Source: Zoogloea sp044344315
GTDB taxonomy: Bacteria; Pseudomonadota; Gammaproteobacteria; Burkholderiales; Rhodocyclaceae
Reading direction: 5' to 3'
Assembly (NCBI RefSeq): GCF_044344315.1
Contig: NZ_JBIJDC010000012.1
Coordinates: forward strand, 1-64,000
Length of the DNA: 64,000 bases
The notes beneath the pieces are model-generated. The model saw nothing but the letters and a program-made list of their open reading frames with translations, was not told the DNA's origin and searched no databases. Positions 25,332 through 31,915 of this stretch are shown here, in pieces. Positions within the stretch are counted from its first letter, which is position 1; each line of letters opens with the position of its first letter. The position numbers and the translations under genes were made by a program.

Positions 25332-25837
25332 GTCACATTGGCCGGGTCTCGCCCCGGCGGGCGACCTTCTTCTTTGTTGTACGACAAAGAAGAAGGCAAG
25401 AAAGCGTACCCCGCTGTCGCGCCCCCTTCGGGGGTTCCCTCCTTCCGGCAATGCCGGGCGGGGTCTTCGCAAACTCGCCCTGCGGGCTCAAACATGCGAA
25501 GCCCTCTTTCCGCCCGTCATCACCTCCAGTCGGCACGCCAGAGGGGAGAGGAAATGCAGGTGATCAACGGCCAGTGCTCGACTCAAGTTCCGCAGGGGCT
25601 CGGTGCATCCGAAAAGCCCGTTCCGCCCCGCCGAGCAGCGCAGCAGCGGGCGGGGAAGTCCGGCGCGGCTGTCTGAGCCCGAAGGGCGAGTTCCGCGCCG
25701 GCCGCCTGCTGGGAGCAGCGCAGGGGAGTCATTCGCGCAGCGAATGACCGGGGTGGCCGGGTCGCCTTTCTTGCCTTCTTCTTTGGCGAAGCAAAGAAGA
25801 AGGTCGCCCGCCGGGGCGAAATCCCGGCCAACGTAAC
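25332..25837. repeat. Inverted-arm element with internal hairpins
   Basis: Left arm 25332-25376 (ending CGGGCGACCTTCTTCTTTG) and right arm 25792-25837 are inverted copies of each other with only a few mismatches. Each arm's T-rich end also folds locally: CCTTCTTCTTTGT (25365-25377) pairs with 25384-25396, and CCTTCTTCTTTG (25774-25785) pairs with 25792-25803. The arms enclose about 415 bp of GC-rich, palindrome-rich DNA. No coding capacity is credible. It may be two insertions of a hairpin repeat in opposite orientation, or the remnant of a non-autonomous mobile element. Confidence 0.7.
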
Positions 25838-25881
25838 TTCATGCACTGGAATGCCTGCCAGTAAGGGCCCAAACCAAGAAC

Positions 25882-25964
25882 GTCGAACGAACTAGTTATG
25901 TTCGCGTCCGGCATGCAATCACTATCCCTGCCATGTCCGCCGGGCTTGGAGAGCCTTACCGGTC
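25882..25964 (+). repeat. Dispersed intergenic repeat, degenerate copy 3
   Basis: Retains ATGTTCGCG, a diverged middle, then CCGCCGGGCTTGGAGAGCCTTAC, in the same order and spacing as copies 1 and 2, but lacks the right-hand GGGAAGCGCTTCCC palindrome. Ends about 8 bp before the stop codon of the dehydrogenase gene, so it lies just past that gene's 3' end. Confidence 0.65.
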
Positions 25965-25972
25965 CATCAAAC

Positions 25973-27169
25973 TCACTCCGGGCTGATCACCAGCAGGGTG
26001 CCGTTGCGGTCTTCGGTGACCCACAGGCGGCCGCGGGTGTCGGCCTTGATGTCGGTGGGGGCGCCGAGGGGATGGCGGGCGGTGGCCTGCCATCCGTCCA
26101 CCAGCACCGTGAAATTGCGCGCCGGTCTGCCCGAGGCGTCGAAGCGCCAGGCGATGATGCGGTGGCCCTGGCGGCGATAGCCATGCAGACCGATGACCAG
26201 GCTGCCGCGCCAGGCCTCCGGCGCTGCGGCAGGGGTGTAGAAGACCATGCCCAGCGGGGCCGAGTGGGCGGGCAGCAGGCGCTCGGGCTTGGTGTAGCGG
26301 CTGCAATCCCCCGGCGCGAAGGCCGGGTCGAAGCGGCCCATGTCGGTGCAGTAGGGCCAGCCGTAGTGGGCACCCGGGCGGATGCGGTTGAGTTCGTCGT
26401 GGGGAAGGGCTTCCGAATCGCCTCCGCCGGGCAGGGTGTCCCGGCTGTTTTCGGCCTGCCACAGGCTGCCGTCGGGGGCGAAGGCCAGGGCCATGGCGTT
26501 GCGCAGCCCGCGGGCATAGGGCTTGCCCACCCAGCGGCCGTCCACCTGGGCGTAGCGCCAGATGGCGGCGCCCGGGGTGTCCCGCTCGGCTTCGTGGCAA
26601 CGCATGCCGCGGGGGGCCGGGGCGTCCTCGCAGTGGTCGGTGCTGGCGCCCACGTTCACATGGATGGCCCCGTCCGGGCCGAACACGAACTGCTTCAGCG
26701 GGTGCCGGCCCTCTGCGGGCAGGCCGGTGATCACCGGGGTTACGGTGGGCGGGGTGCGTTCCAGGTTTACCCGCAGGATGCGGCCGGCTTCGGCCAGGTA
26801 GACCTGACCGTCCGGCCCCGCCTGCAGGCCGTGGGGGCGGTCCAGCCCCTTGAGCAGGGGGCGCACCTCGTAGCCTCCGGGCCTTGGACTGAGCAGCAGT
26901 AGCCGTCCGGCCGGGGCGTCCCAGCGGCCCAGGTCGGTGACCAGCACGCGGCCATCGGCCAGGGGCAGCACGCCCCTCGGCAGTCCCAGTCCGCTGGCGG
27001 CCAGCCCGACGCAGAAGCCCTTGGCCACCTTGAGCTGTACGCCCGGCACGCCGGCACACCGGCCTGCGGTGACATAGCGGCTGCCCCGGGTGGCGAGGGC
27101 GTCGCCCGCGCTGGCGCCGGCAAGGGCGATGGCCAGGGCAAGGAGGCGCAATGGGCGCAACGGGCGCAT
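25973..27169 (-). CDS. Sorbosone/aldose dehydrogenase-like beta-propeller protein, exported
   Basis: About 398 residues; an N-terminal signal peptide (RPLRPLRLLALAIALAGASA) sends it to the periplasm. The rest is a six-bladed propeller of the glucose/sorbosone dehydrogenase (GSDH) family: LPRGVLPLADGRVLVTD, GLDRPHGLQAGPDGQVYLAE, NAMALAFAPDGSLWQAENS, HYGWPYC, then GAPTDIKADTRGRLWVTED near the end. Members oxidise sugars or sugar aldehydes with PQQ, but many homologues have no known substrate; PQQ binding here is inferred only from family. Start choice: ATG 27169 gives a compact signal peptide; a GTG at 27214, touching the pepD stop, is an alternative. Same strand as and directly downstream of pepD. 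Confidence 0.8.
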   Translation of the reverse strand: MRPLRPLRLLALAIALAGASAGDALATRGSRYVTAGRCAGVPGVQLKVAKGFCVGLAASGLGLPRGVLPLADGRVLVTDLGRWDAPAGRLLLLSPRPGGYEVRPLLKGLDRPHGLQAGPDGQVYLAEAGRILRVNLERTPPTVTPVITGLPAEGRHPLKQFVFGPDGAIHVNVGASTDHCEDAPAPRGMRCHEAERDTPGAAIWRYAQVDGRWVGKPYARGLRNAMALAFAPDGSLWQAENSRDTLPGGGDSEALPHDELNRIRPGAHYGWPYCTDMGRFDPAFAPGDCSRYTKPERLLPAHSAPLGMVFYTPAAAPEAWRGSLVIGLHGYRRQGHRIIAWRFDASGRPARNFTVLVDGWQATARHPLGAPTDIKADTRGRLWVTEDRNGTLLVISPE

Positions 27170-27214
27170 TGCAGGGGCGAAGTTGGGCCGCACCGCGGAC
27201 GTGCTCACATGCAC

Positions 27215-28681
27215 TCAGCCGGTGGCGATGTCGGTGAGGATGGCGCGCAGGAGCTGCCAGGCCTTGTCCACCGAGGCAATCTCCACCCGCTCGCCCGGGG
27301 CGTGGGCGCCGCGGATGGTGGGGCCGAAGGAGACGATGTCCATGCCCGGATGGCTGGCGCCAAGGATGCCGCATTCCAGGCCGGCATGGATCACCTTGAC
27401 GCAGGAGGCCTGCCCGAAGTCCCGGGCGAACACCCGCTGGCAGCGGGCCAGCAGGGGCGAGGCCGGGTTGGGGGCCCAGCCGGGGTAGTGGCCGGACAGC
27501 TCGGCCGCGGTGCCGGACAGGGCGAACAGGCTGACGATCTCGTCGGCCAGGGCAGTGCTGCCGCTGTCGAGCAGGGAGCGGACCATGAAGTTGCAGCTGC
27601 CTGAGCGGGGGGTGAGCTCCACCACACCGAGGTTGTTGGAGGTCTCCACCACGCCGGGCACGCTCAGGCTGCGGCGGCGCACGCCATGGGGGGCGGCATG
27701 CAGGGAGGCCAGCCACAGGGCCTGGTCGGCGCTGCTCATGAGTTCGCTGGCGGTGGCGGCGGCGAGGCTCAGGGTCACGCCTTCGTCCACGCCGCGCAGG
27801 GCCTCGCGCAGCTCTGCCTGGGCGGCGGCGAGGGCGGCCTCCAGGGCGCTGCACTGACCGGCCGGCAGGGCCACAGTGGCGCGGGCTTCGCGGGGCAGGG
27901 CATTGCGCGCGGTGCCGCCGGCAAGGCTGGCGAGGCGCAGGGTGTGGGTGCGCTCCAGGCTGCGCAGCACCCGCACCAGCAGCTTGATGGCGTTGCCCCG
28001 CTCCTCGTGGATGTCCACCCCCGAGTGCCCGCCGTGCAGGCCGGCCAGGGTCAGCGTCCAGGTCTCCCAGCCCGCGGGCAGCGCGGCCGGCGTGCCGGGG
28101 CGGTTCACATTCACGTCCACGCCGCCGGCACAGCCCAGGTAGAACTCGCCCCAGTCCTCCGTATCCAGGTTGAGCATCAGCCGCCCTTCAACGGTGCCGG
28201 GCTGCAACCCCTGGGCCCCGCCCATGCCGGCTTCCTCGTCCACGGTGAGCAGAGCTTCGAGGGGGCCGTGGGCCAGGGTGTCGTCATCCAGTGCAGCGAG
28301 GATCAGGGCCACGCCGATGCCGTTGTCCGCGCCCAGGGTGGTGTCCTCGGCCACCAGCCAGCCCTCGCGCAGGGTCGGGCGGATCGGGTCGCGCGTGAAA
28401 TCATGGGCGGTGCCGCTGTTGGCCTGGCACACCATATCCAGGTGGCCCTGCAGCACCACGCCCGGCACGTGCTCATGGCCCGGGCAGGCCGGCTTGCGGA
28501 TGATCAGGTTGCCGGCCTCATCCACCCGGGTTGCCAGTCCGCGCCCATGGGCCCAGGCCTGGAGGGCGTCCCGCACGGGGCCTTCGGCCTTGGACGGACG
28601 CGGGATGCGGCACAGGGTGGCGAAGTGCTGCCATACGGCGGCGGGCTGGAGCCCGGCGAACAGGGGGTCGGGATGGGGCAT
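27215..28681 (-). CDS. pepD: Aminoacyl-histidine dipeptidase (PepD-like, M20 family)
   Basis: A 488-residue cytosolic Zn-dependent dipeptidase (M20C), which cleaves Xaa-His dipeptides such as carnosine-type substrates and other dipeptides. Metal and catalytic residues are visible in order: QGHLDMV (His and catalytic Asp), GADNGIG (bridging Asp), TVDEEAGM (catalytic Glu and metal Glu), LDTED (Asp), and a late His (GLECGILGASHPGMDI region). The lid/dimerisation domain (about 205-400) contains GLHGGHSGVDIHEERGNA. The length matches E. coli PepD (485). Its stop abuts the dehydrogenase start. No clear ribosome-binding site; the start at 28681 begins directly before the conserved N-terminal fold. 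Confidence 0.92.
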   Translation of the reverse strand: MPHPDPLFAGLQPAAVWQHFATLCRIPRPSKAEGPVRDALQAWAHGRGLATRVDEAGNLIIRKPACPGHEHVPGVVLQGHLDMVCQANSGTAHDFTRDPIRPTLREGWLVAEDTTLGADNGIGVALILAALDDDTLAHGPLEALLTVDEEAGMGGAQGLQPGTVEGRLMLNLDTEDWGEFYLGCAGGVDVNVNRPGTPAALPAGWETWTLTLAGLHGGHSGVDIHEERGNAIKLLVRVLRSLERTHTLRLASLAGGTARNALPREARATVALPAGQCSALEAALAAAQAELREALRGVDEGVTLSLAAATASELMSSADQALWLASLHAAPHGVRRRSLSVPGVVETSNNLGVVELTPRSGSCNFMVRSLLDSGSTALADEIVSLFALSGTAAELSGHYPGWAPNPASPLLARCQRVFARDFGQASCVKVIHAGLECGILGASHPGMDIVSFGPTIRGAHAPGERVEIASVDKAWQLLRAILTDIATG

Positions 28682-28966
28682 GGTGACGGAGCGCAGGGCA
28701 GGTGAGTGAATTCCGGGCAGGAGCGTACCGCGTCAAGGGTGGCGGGAGGGCCCATGGGGTCGAATTTATTGGTGATGTTCGCGTTAGGTATGTAAATACG
28801 ATCCCCTGCGGGCCCGCCGGGCCCGGAGAGCCTTACTTGTCGGAGGGAAGCGCTTCCCGCATTTTTCGCGAACAGAGCCAATGAATTCGACGTCACGGGA
28901 GAGGTTGCGATGTTGGCCTTTGCTTGCCTGCTGTTTCGGCGGCCTCAGGGGGAAGCGTTTACTGCG
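28682..28966. other. Intergenic region with repeat copy 2
   Basis: 285 bp between the pepD start (minus strand) and the 3' end of the GGDEF-EAL gene (minus strand). Its main content is the 115-bp repeat at 28759-28873. No gene and no convincing promoter for pepD were recognised. Confidence 0.6.
28759..28873 (+). repeat. Dispersed 115-bp intergenic repeat, copy 2
   Basis: Same length and orientation as copy 1. The central palindrome reads GCGGGCCCGC (28808-28817) where copy 1 has GCAGGCCTGC: both arms changed together, so pairing is kept. The right palindrome GGGAAGCGCTTCCC (28845-28858) is identical. The paired change suggests the element acts as a folded RNA or cruciform rather than as a protein site alone. 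Confidence 0.85.
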
Positions 28967-30880
28967 TCAGGCGGGCTGCAGAAAGCGGGTGGCGAACTGC
29001 TCGGCGGGGAGGGCGGGGCTCAGCAGGTAGCCCTGGTAAAGGTCGCAGCCCATGTGCTGCAGGGCCCGCAGGTGATCGGCAGTCTCCACGCCTTCGGCCA
29101 CCACCGAGAGGGACAGGCTGTGGGCCATGGCGATGATGGCCTGGACGATGGCGGCGGCGTCCTCGGGGTTTTCGGCGGTGCTGCCCGTGAGCGGGAAGAT
29201 GAAGGATTTGTCGATCTTCAGGCGGTTGACCGGCAGGTTGCGCAGGTAGGAGAGGGACGAGTAGCCGGTACCGAAGTCGTCCAGGGCGAGGTGCAGTCCG
29301 TGCTGGCGCAGGGTGCGCAGCTCGCCGATGGCGGGCCCCTCGGGCTGGATCAGCACCGACTCGGTAACTTCCAGCTCAATACCCTCGGGGGGCAGTTGGT
29401 GGTCCTGCAGGCGCTGGATGATGCCCCGCGCCAGGCCGCTGTGCCAGAACTGGCGTGGCGACAGGTTGATAGCGAGGCGCGGTGGCGAAGCGTAAGTCGC
29501 ACGCCAGCGGGCCGCCTGGGTAATGGCGGTATCCAGTACCCAGTCGCCGATCGCGTGGATCATGCCCGTTTCCTCGGCCACCGGAATGAAGTGGTCAGGG
29601 GGTATGAAGCGCCCGTCGTGACGCCAGCGCAGCAGGGCCTCCGCTCCCACTACCCGGCCGTCAGTCACGCTCACCTGGGGCTGGTAGTGCAACTCCAGCT
29701 CCCCGGTGGCGATGGCGTTGCGCAGGGCCGCCTCCAGGGCCATGCGGCGCTGCAGGCGCTCGTTCATCTGCTCGGAGAAGAAGTGGCAGCTGGCGCCGCC
29801 GCGGGCCTTGGCCGCGTACATGGCGGTGTCGGCATTGCGCAGCAGGGTTTCGGTGTCAGTCCCGTCGGCGGGGAAGAGGGCGATGCCGATGGTGGCTGCC
29901 GTATGCAGCTCGAAGCCGGACTCGCGCATCGGACGGGTGATGGCTTCGAGGATGCGCTCGGCCACGTGACCCGCGTCGCCGGCGCCGGCAATTTCCGGCA
30001 GTACGGCGATGAACTCGTCGCCGCCCTGGCGATAGACCTGGTCGAGGGGGCGCAGGGCTTCGGCGATGCGGCGGGCCACGCCCTTGAGCAGGATGTCGCC
30101 CACCGAATGGCCCATCGCGTCATTGATGGTCTTGAAGCGGTCCAGATCCACGAACAGCACGCCGAGCATGTCGCCCCGCCCGGCGGCCCGGGCGATCAGG
30201 CGCGGCACCTGCTCCATCAACTGAGCCCGGTTGGGCAGGCCGGTGAGGGCATCGTGATGGGCCAGATAGCGGATGCGCGCCTCGTCGGCGCGGCGCTCGG
30301 TGATGTCGGTAATCGAGCCGGCCATCAGCCGGGCCACGCCACGACCGTCCCGCTGGGCCACGCCCCGGGCAGCCAGCCAGCGGTAGGCGCCGTCCTCGGC
30401 GCGTACCCGGTACTCGTGATAGAAGTGCGGCGTCAGGCCCTTGAGATGGGCGGCCACGGCCTCGTTGTAGCCAGCCCGGTCATCCGGATGCACGAGCTCG
30501 ATCCATTGCTCGGTGCTGCCGAGGAAATCGTCGGCATAGCCGAGGATGTTGAGCAGGCGCGTCCCGACCTTCAGTTCCTTGCTTACCGGGTCCCACTCCC
30601 ACATCCCGTCGTTGGTGCCGACCATGGCCAGGGCATGGGCCCGGGTGATGCGGCGCAGGCGGGCGATCTCCCAGATGCAGATGAAGAGGGCCAGACTCAG
30701 GCCGGCGCTCGTCAGCAGCATGTAGGGCGGCAGGCCACTGTCCTTCGAGACAAAGGCCAGCAGGCCGGCCAACGCCAGGGCCAGGCCTGTCGAAGTCAGG
30801 ATGAGGAGAAGGCGGCACCGTCGCCCCGATGTCCGGGTGGGGGCTGTCGCTGGCTCGTCCTGATCGTGGGGGAGCTTCAT
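28967..30880 (-). CDS. PAS-GGDEF-EAL c-di-GMP enzyme, membrane-bound
   Basis: A 637-residue protein with two N-terminal transmembrane helices (about residues 22-44 and 52-70), a PAS domain with PAC tail (about 82-205; YRWLAARG, GSITDITERR), a GGDEF domain (about 210-375; intact signature QGGDEF) and an EAL domain (about 385-630). EAL residues are conserved: GAEALLRW, NLSPRQF, ELEVTES, DDFGTGYSS, KIDKSF, AEGVET, QGYLLSPALP. It can therefore in principle both make and break cyclic di-GMP; which activity dominates cannot be read from sequence. Single gene, divergent from the TetR gene across 292 bp. Confidence 0.93.
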   Translation of the reverse strand: MKLPHDQDEPATAPTRTSGRRCRLLLILTSTGLALALAGLLAFVSKDSGLPPYMLLTSAGLSLALFICIWEIARLRRITRAHALAMVGTNDGMWEWDPVSKELKVGTRLLNILGYADDFLGSTEQWIELVHPDDRAGYNEAVAAHLKGLTPHFYHEYRVRAEDGAYRWLAARGVAQRDGRGVARLMAGSITDITERRADEARIRYLAHHDALTGLPNRAQLMEQVPRLIARAAGRGDMLGVLFVDLDRFKTINDAMGHSVGDILLKGVARRIAEALRPLDQVYRQGGDEFIAVLPEIAGAGDAGHVAERILEAITRPMRESGFELHTAATIGIALFPADGTDTETLLRNADTAMYAAKARGGASCHFFSEQMNERLQRRMALEAALRNAIATGELELHYQPQVSVTDGRVVGAEALLRWRHDGRFIPPDHFIPVAEETGMIHAIGDWVLDTAITQAARWRATYASPPRLAINLSPRQFWHSGLARGIIQRLQDHQLPPEGIELEVTESVLIQPEGPAIGELRTLRQHGLHLALDDFGTGYSSLSYLRNLPVNRLKIDKSFIFPLTGSTAENPEDAAAIVQAIIAMAHSLSLSVVAEGVETADHLRALQHMGCDLYQGYLLSPALPAEQFATRFLQPA

Positions 30881-31061
30881 GGGGAGGAGGGCGAGTCCGG
30901 GTTTGCAGATGCTGCCTTATCGGCCTGGAACCCCTTGCCTTGAACGACCCCGGATCGGGCTGTTACACCTTTATTCATGCTGCGTATGAAGTGTCCGTAA
31001 GTGGGGCATGGCGTGTCAGGGGGGTGATGACCTTGTGGGGTCGAATTCACTCAGGCATGCG

Positions 31062-31089
31062 TTGACACGCCATCAATCCAATGTATGAT
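31062..31089 (+). promoter_or_regulatory. Promoter of the first TetR gene
   Basis: TTGACA (31062-31067), 16-nt spacer, TATGAT (31084-31089). The start codon is at 31173, which allows a leader of about 75 nt. The -10 hexamer overlaps the left end of the palindrome at 31087-31112, as expected for an autorepressed regulator. Confidence 0.65.
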
Positions 31090-31112
31090 TCAAACAAACG
31101 TTTTAATGAATC
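31087..31112. promoter_or_regulatory. TetR/PsrA-type operator candidate
   Basis: Imperfect 26-bp palindrome: GATTCA (31087-31092) and TGAATC (31107-31112) as outer arms, and AAACGTTT at the centre. It overlaps the -10 hexamer of the TetR promoter. PsrA-type fatty-acid regulators are known to bind AAAC/GTTT half-site palindromes and to repress their own genes. Assignment to this regulator is inference from position and motif. Confidence 0.6.
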
Positions 31113-31172
31113 TGCCGCCAGACCGGGTGTTCCGGTGAGCCGCAGACATCCATCCCCACAAGGAGGCATTCC

Positions 31173-31841
31173 GTGACCGAGACCCCGGGCAAGGCCGCTG
31201 GTGATACCCGTAGCCGCATCCTCGATGCCGCCGAGCGGCTGTTCATGGAGCATGGTTTCGACGGGACGTCGATGCGCATGATCACCAGCCAGGCGGCGGT
31301 GAATCTGGCTGCGGTGAACTACCACTTTGGCACCAAGGAGCTGCTGATCCAGGAGGTCTTCCGGCGGCGCCTGACTCATCTCAACCAGTCCCGTCTGGTG
31401 GCGCTCGACCAGCTGGAGGCTGAGGCCGCCGGTGCGCCGATCAAGCCGAGCCGCATCGTCGATGCCTTTTTTGGTACGGCTCTGCGCATGGCGGCGGACG
31501 TGGAGGGGGGTGGTCACACCTTCATGTGCCTGCTGGGGCGCACCTACACCGAGCCCAACGAGTTCGTGCGCCAGTTTCTGGCTGAGGAATACGCCGAGTG
31601 CGTCGAACGCTTTCTGGCTGCCCTGTACCGGGCGCTGCCGGAGGTGGATCGCAACGAAATCCTGTGGCGCTTCCATTTCATGATGGGCGCCATGTCCTAC
31701 GCCATTGCCGGCACCGACGCGCTGCAACTGGTCACCGGCAAATTCGATGACGAGAACCCGTCGCGCCTGGCACCGCGTCTGATGAGCTTCCTGCTGGGGG
31801 GGCTGCGTGCCCCGCTGGCGGAGTTCGGGTCGCTCAAGTAA
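31173..31841 (+). CDS. TetR-family regulator of fatty-acid degradation (PsrA-like)
   Basis: A 222-residue TetR/AcrR repressor. The HTH domain occupies about residues 12-62 (RSRILDAAERLFMEHGF, then AAVNLAAVNYHFGTKELL). The C-terminal ligand domain resembles the PsrA/FadR group (HTFMCLLGRTYTEPNEF; FHFMMGAMSYAIAG). GTG start at 31173 with AGGAGG 6 nt upstream. It heads the fadE-thiolase-fadJ cluster on the same strand; members of this group are released from DNA by long-chain acyl-CoA or fatty acids. Likely represses itself through the operator at 31087-31112 and probably the downstream beta-oxidation genes, although no second operator was found in the 74-bp gap to fadE. Confidence 0.88.
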   Translation: MTETPGKAAGDTRSRILDAAERLFMEHGFDGTSMRMITSQAAVNLAAVNYHFGTKELLIQEVFRRRLTHLNQSRLVALDQLEAEAAGAPIKPSRIVDAFFGTALRMAADVEGGGHTFMCLLGRTYTEPNEFVRQFLAEEYAECVERFLAALYRALPEVDRNEILWRFHFMMGAMSYAIAGTDALQLVTGKFDDENPSRLAPRLMSFLLGGLRAPLAEFGSLK

Positions 31842-31915
31842 GTCCGTTCAAGTCTTCGGTAAAGAATTCATAAGAGCGCGCTGCAAAGACGGCGCCGAGT
31901 AAAAGGAGATAGCTC

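Larger units (their letters stand above)
25057..25972. repeat. Gene-free mosaic of palindromic intergenic repeats
   Basis: About 0.9 kb between the HlyD gene and the dehydrogenase gene without a believable gene. It holds copy 1 (25151-25265) and degenerate copy 3 (25882-25964) of a dispersed repeat, two T/A-rich hairpins, and a pair of inverted arms of about 45 bp (25332-25376 and 25792-25837). Open frames on both strands read as Arg/Pro/Phe-rich low-complexity peptides of the kind often mis-annotated as proteins in proteobacterial genomes. The central part (25400-25740) is GC-rich with small palindromes. No transposase is visible. Confidence 0.75.

Noticed and set aside
25229..25846. Several open frames of 60-170 codons on both strands
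   Set aside because: They lie in the palindromic repeat mosaic, have no ribosome-binding site and give Arg/Pro/Phe low-complexity peptides.
28910..30943. Plus-strand open frame of 677 codons
   Set aside because: Antisense to the GGDEF-EAL gene, whose domain motifs are unambiguous.
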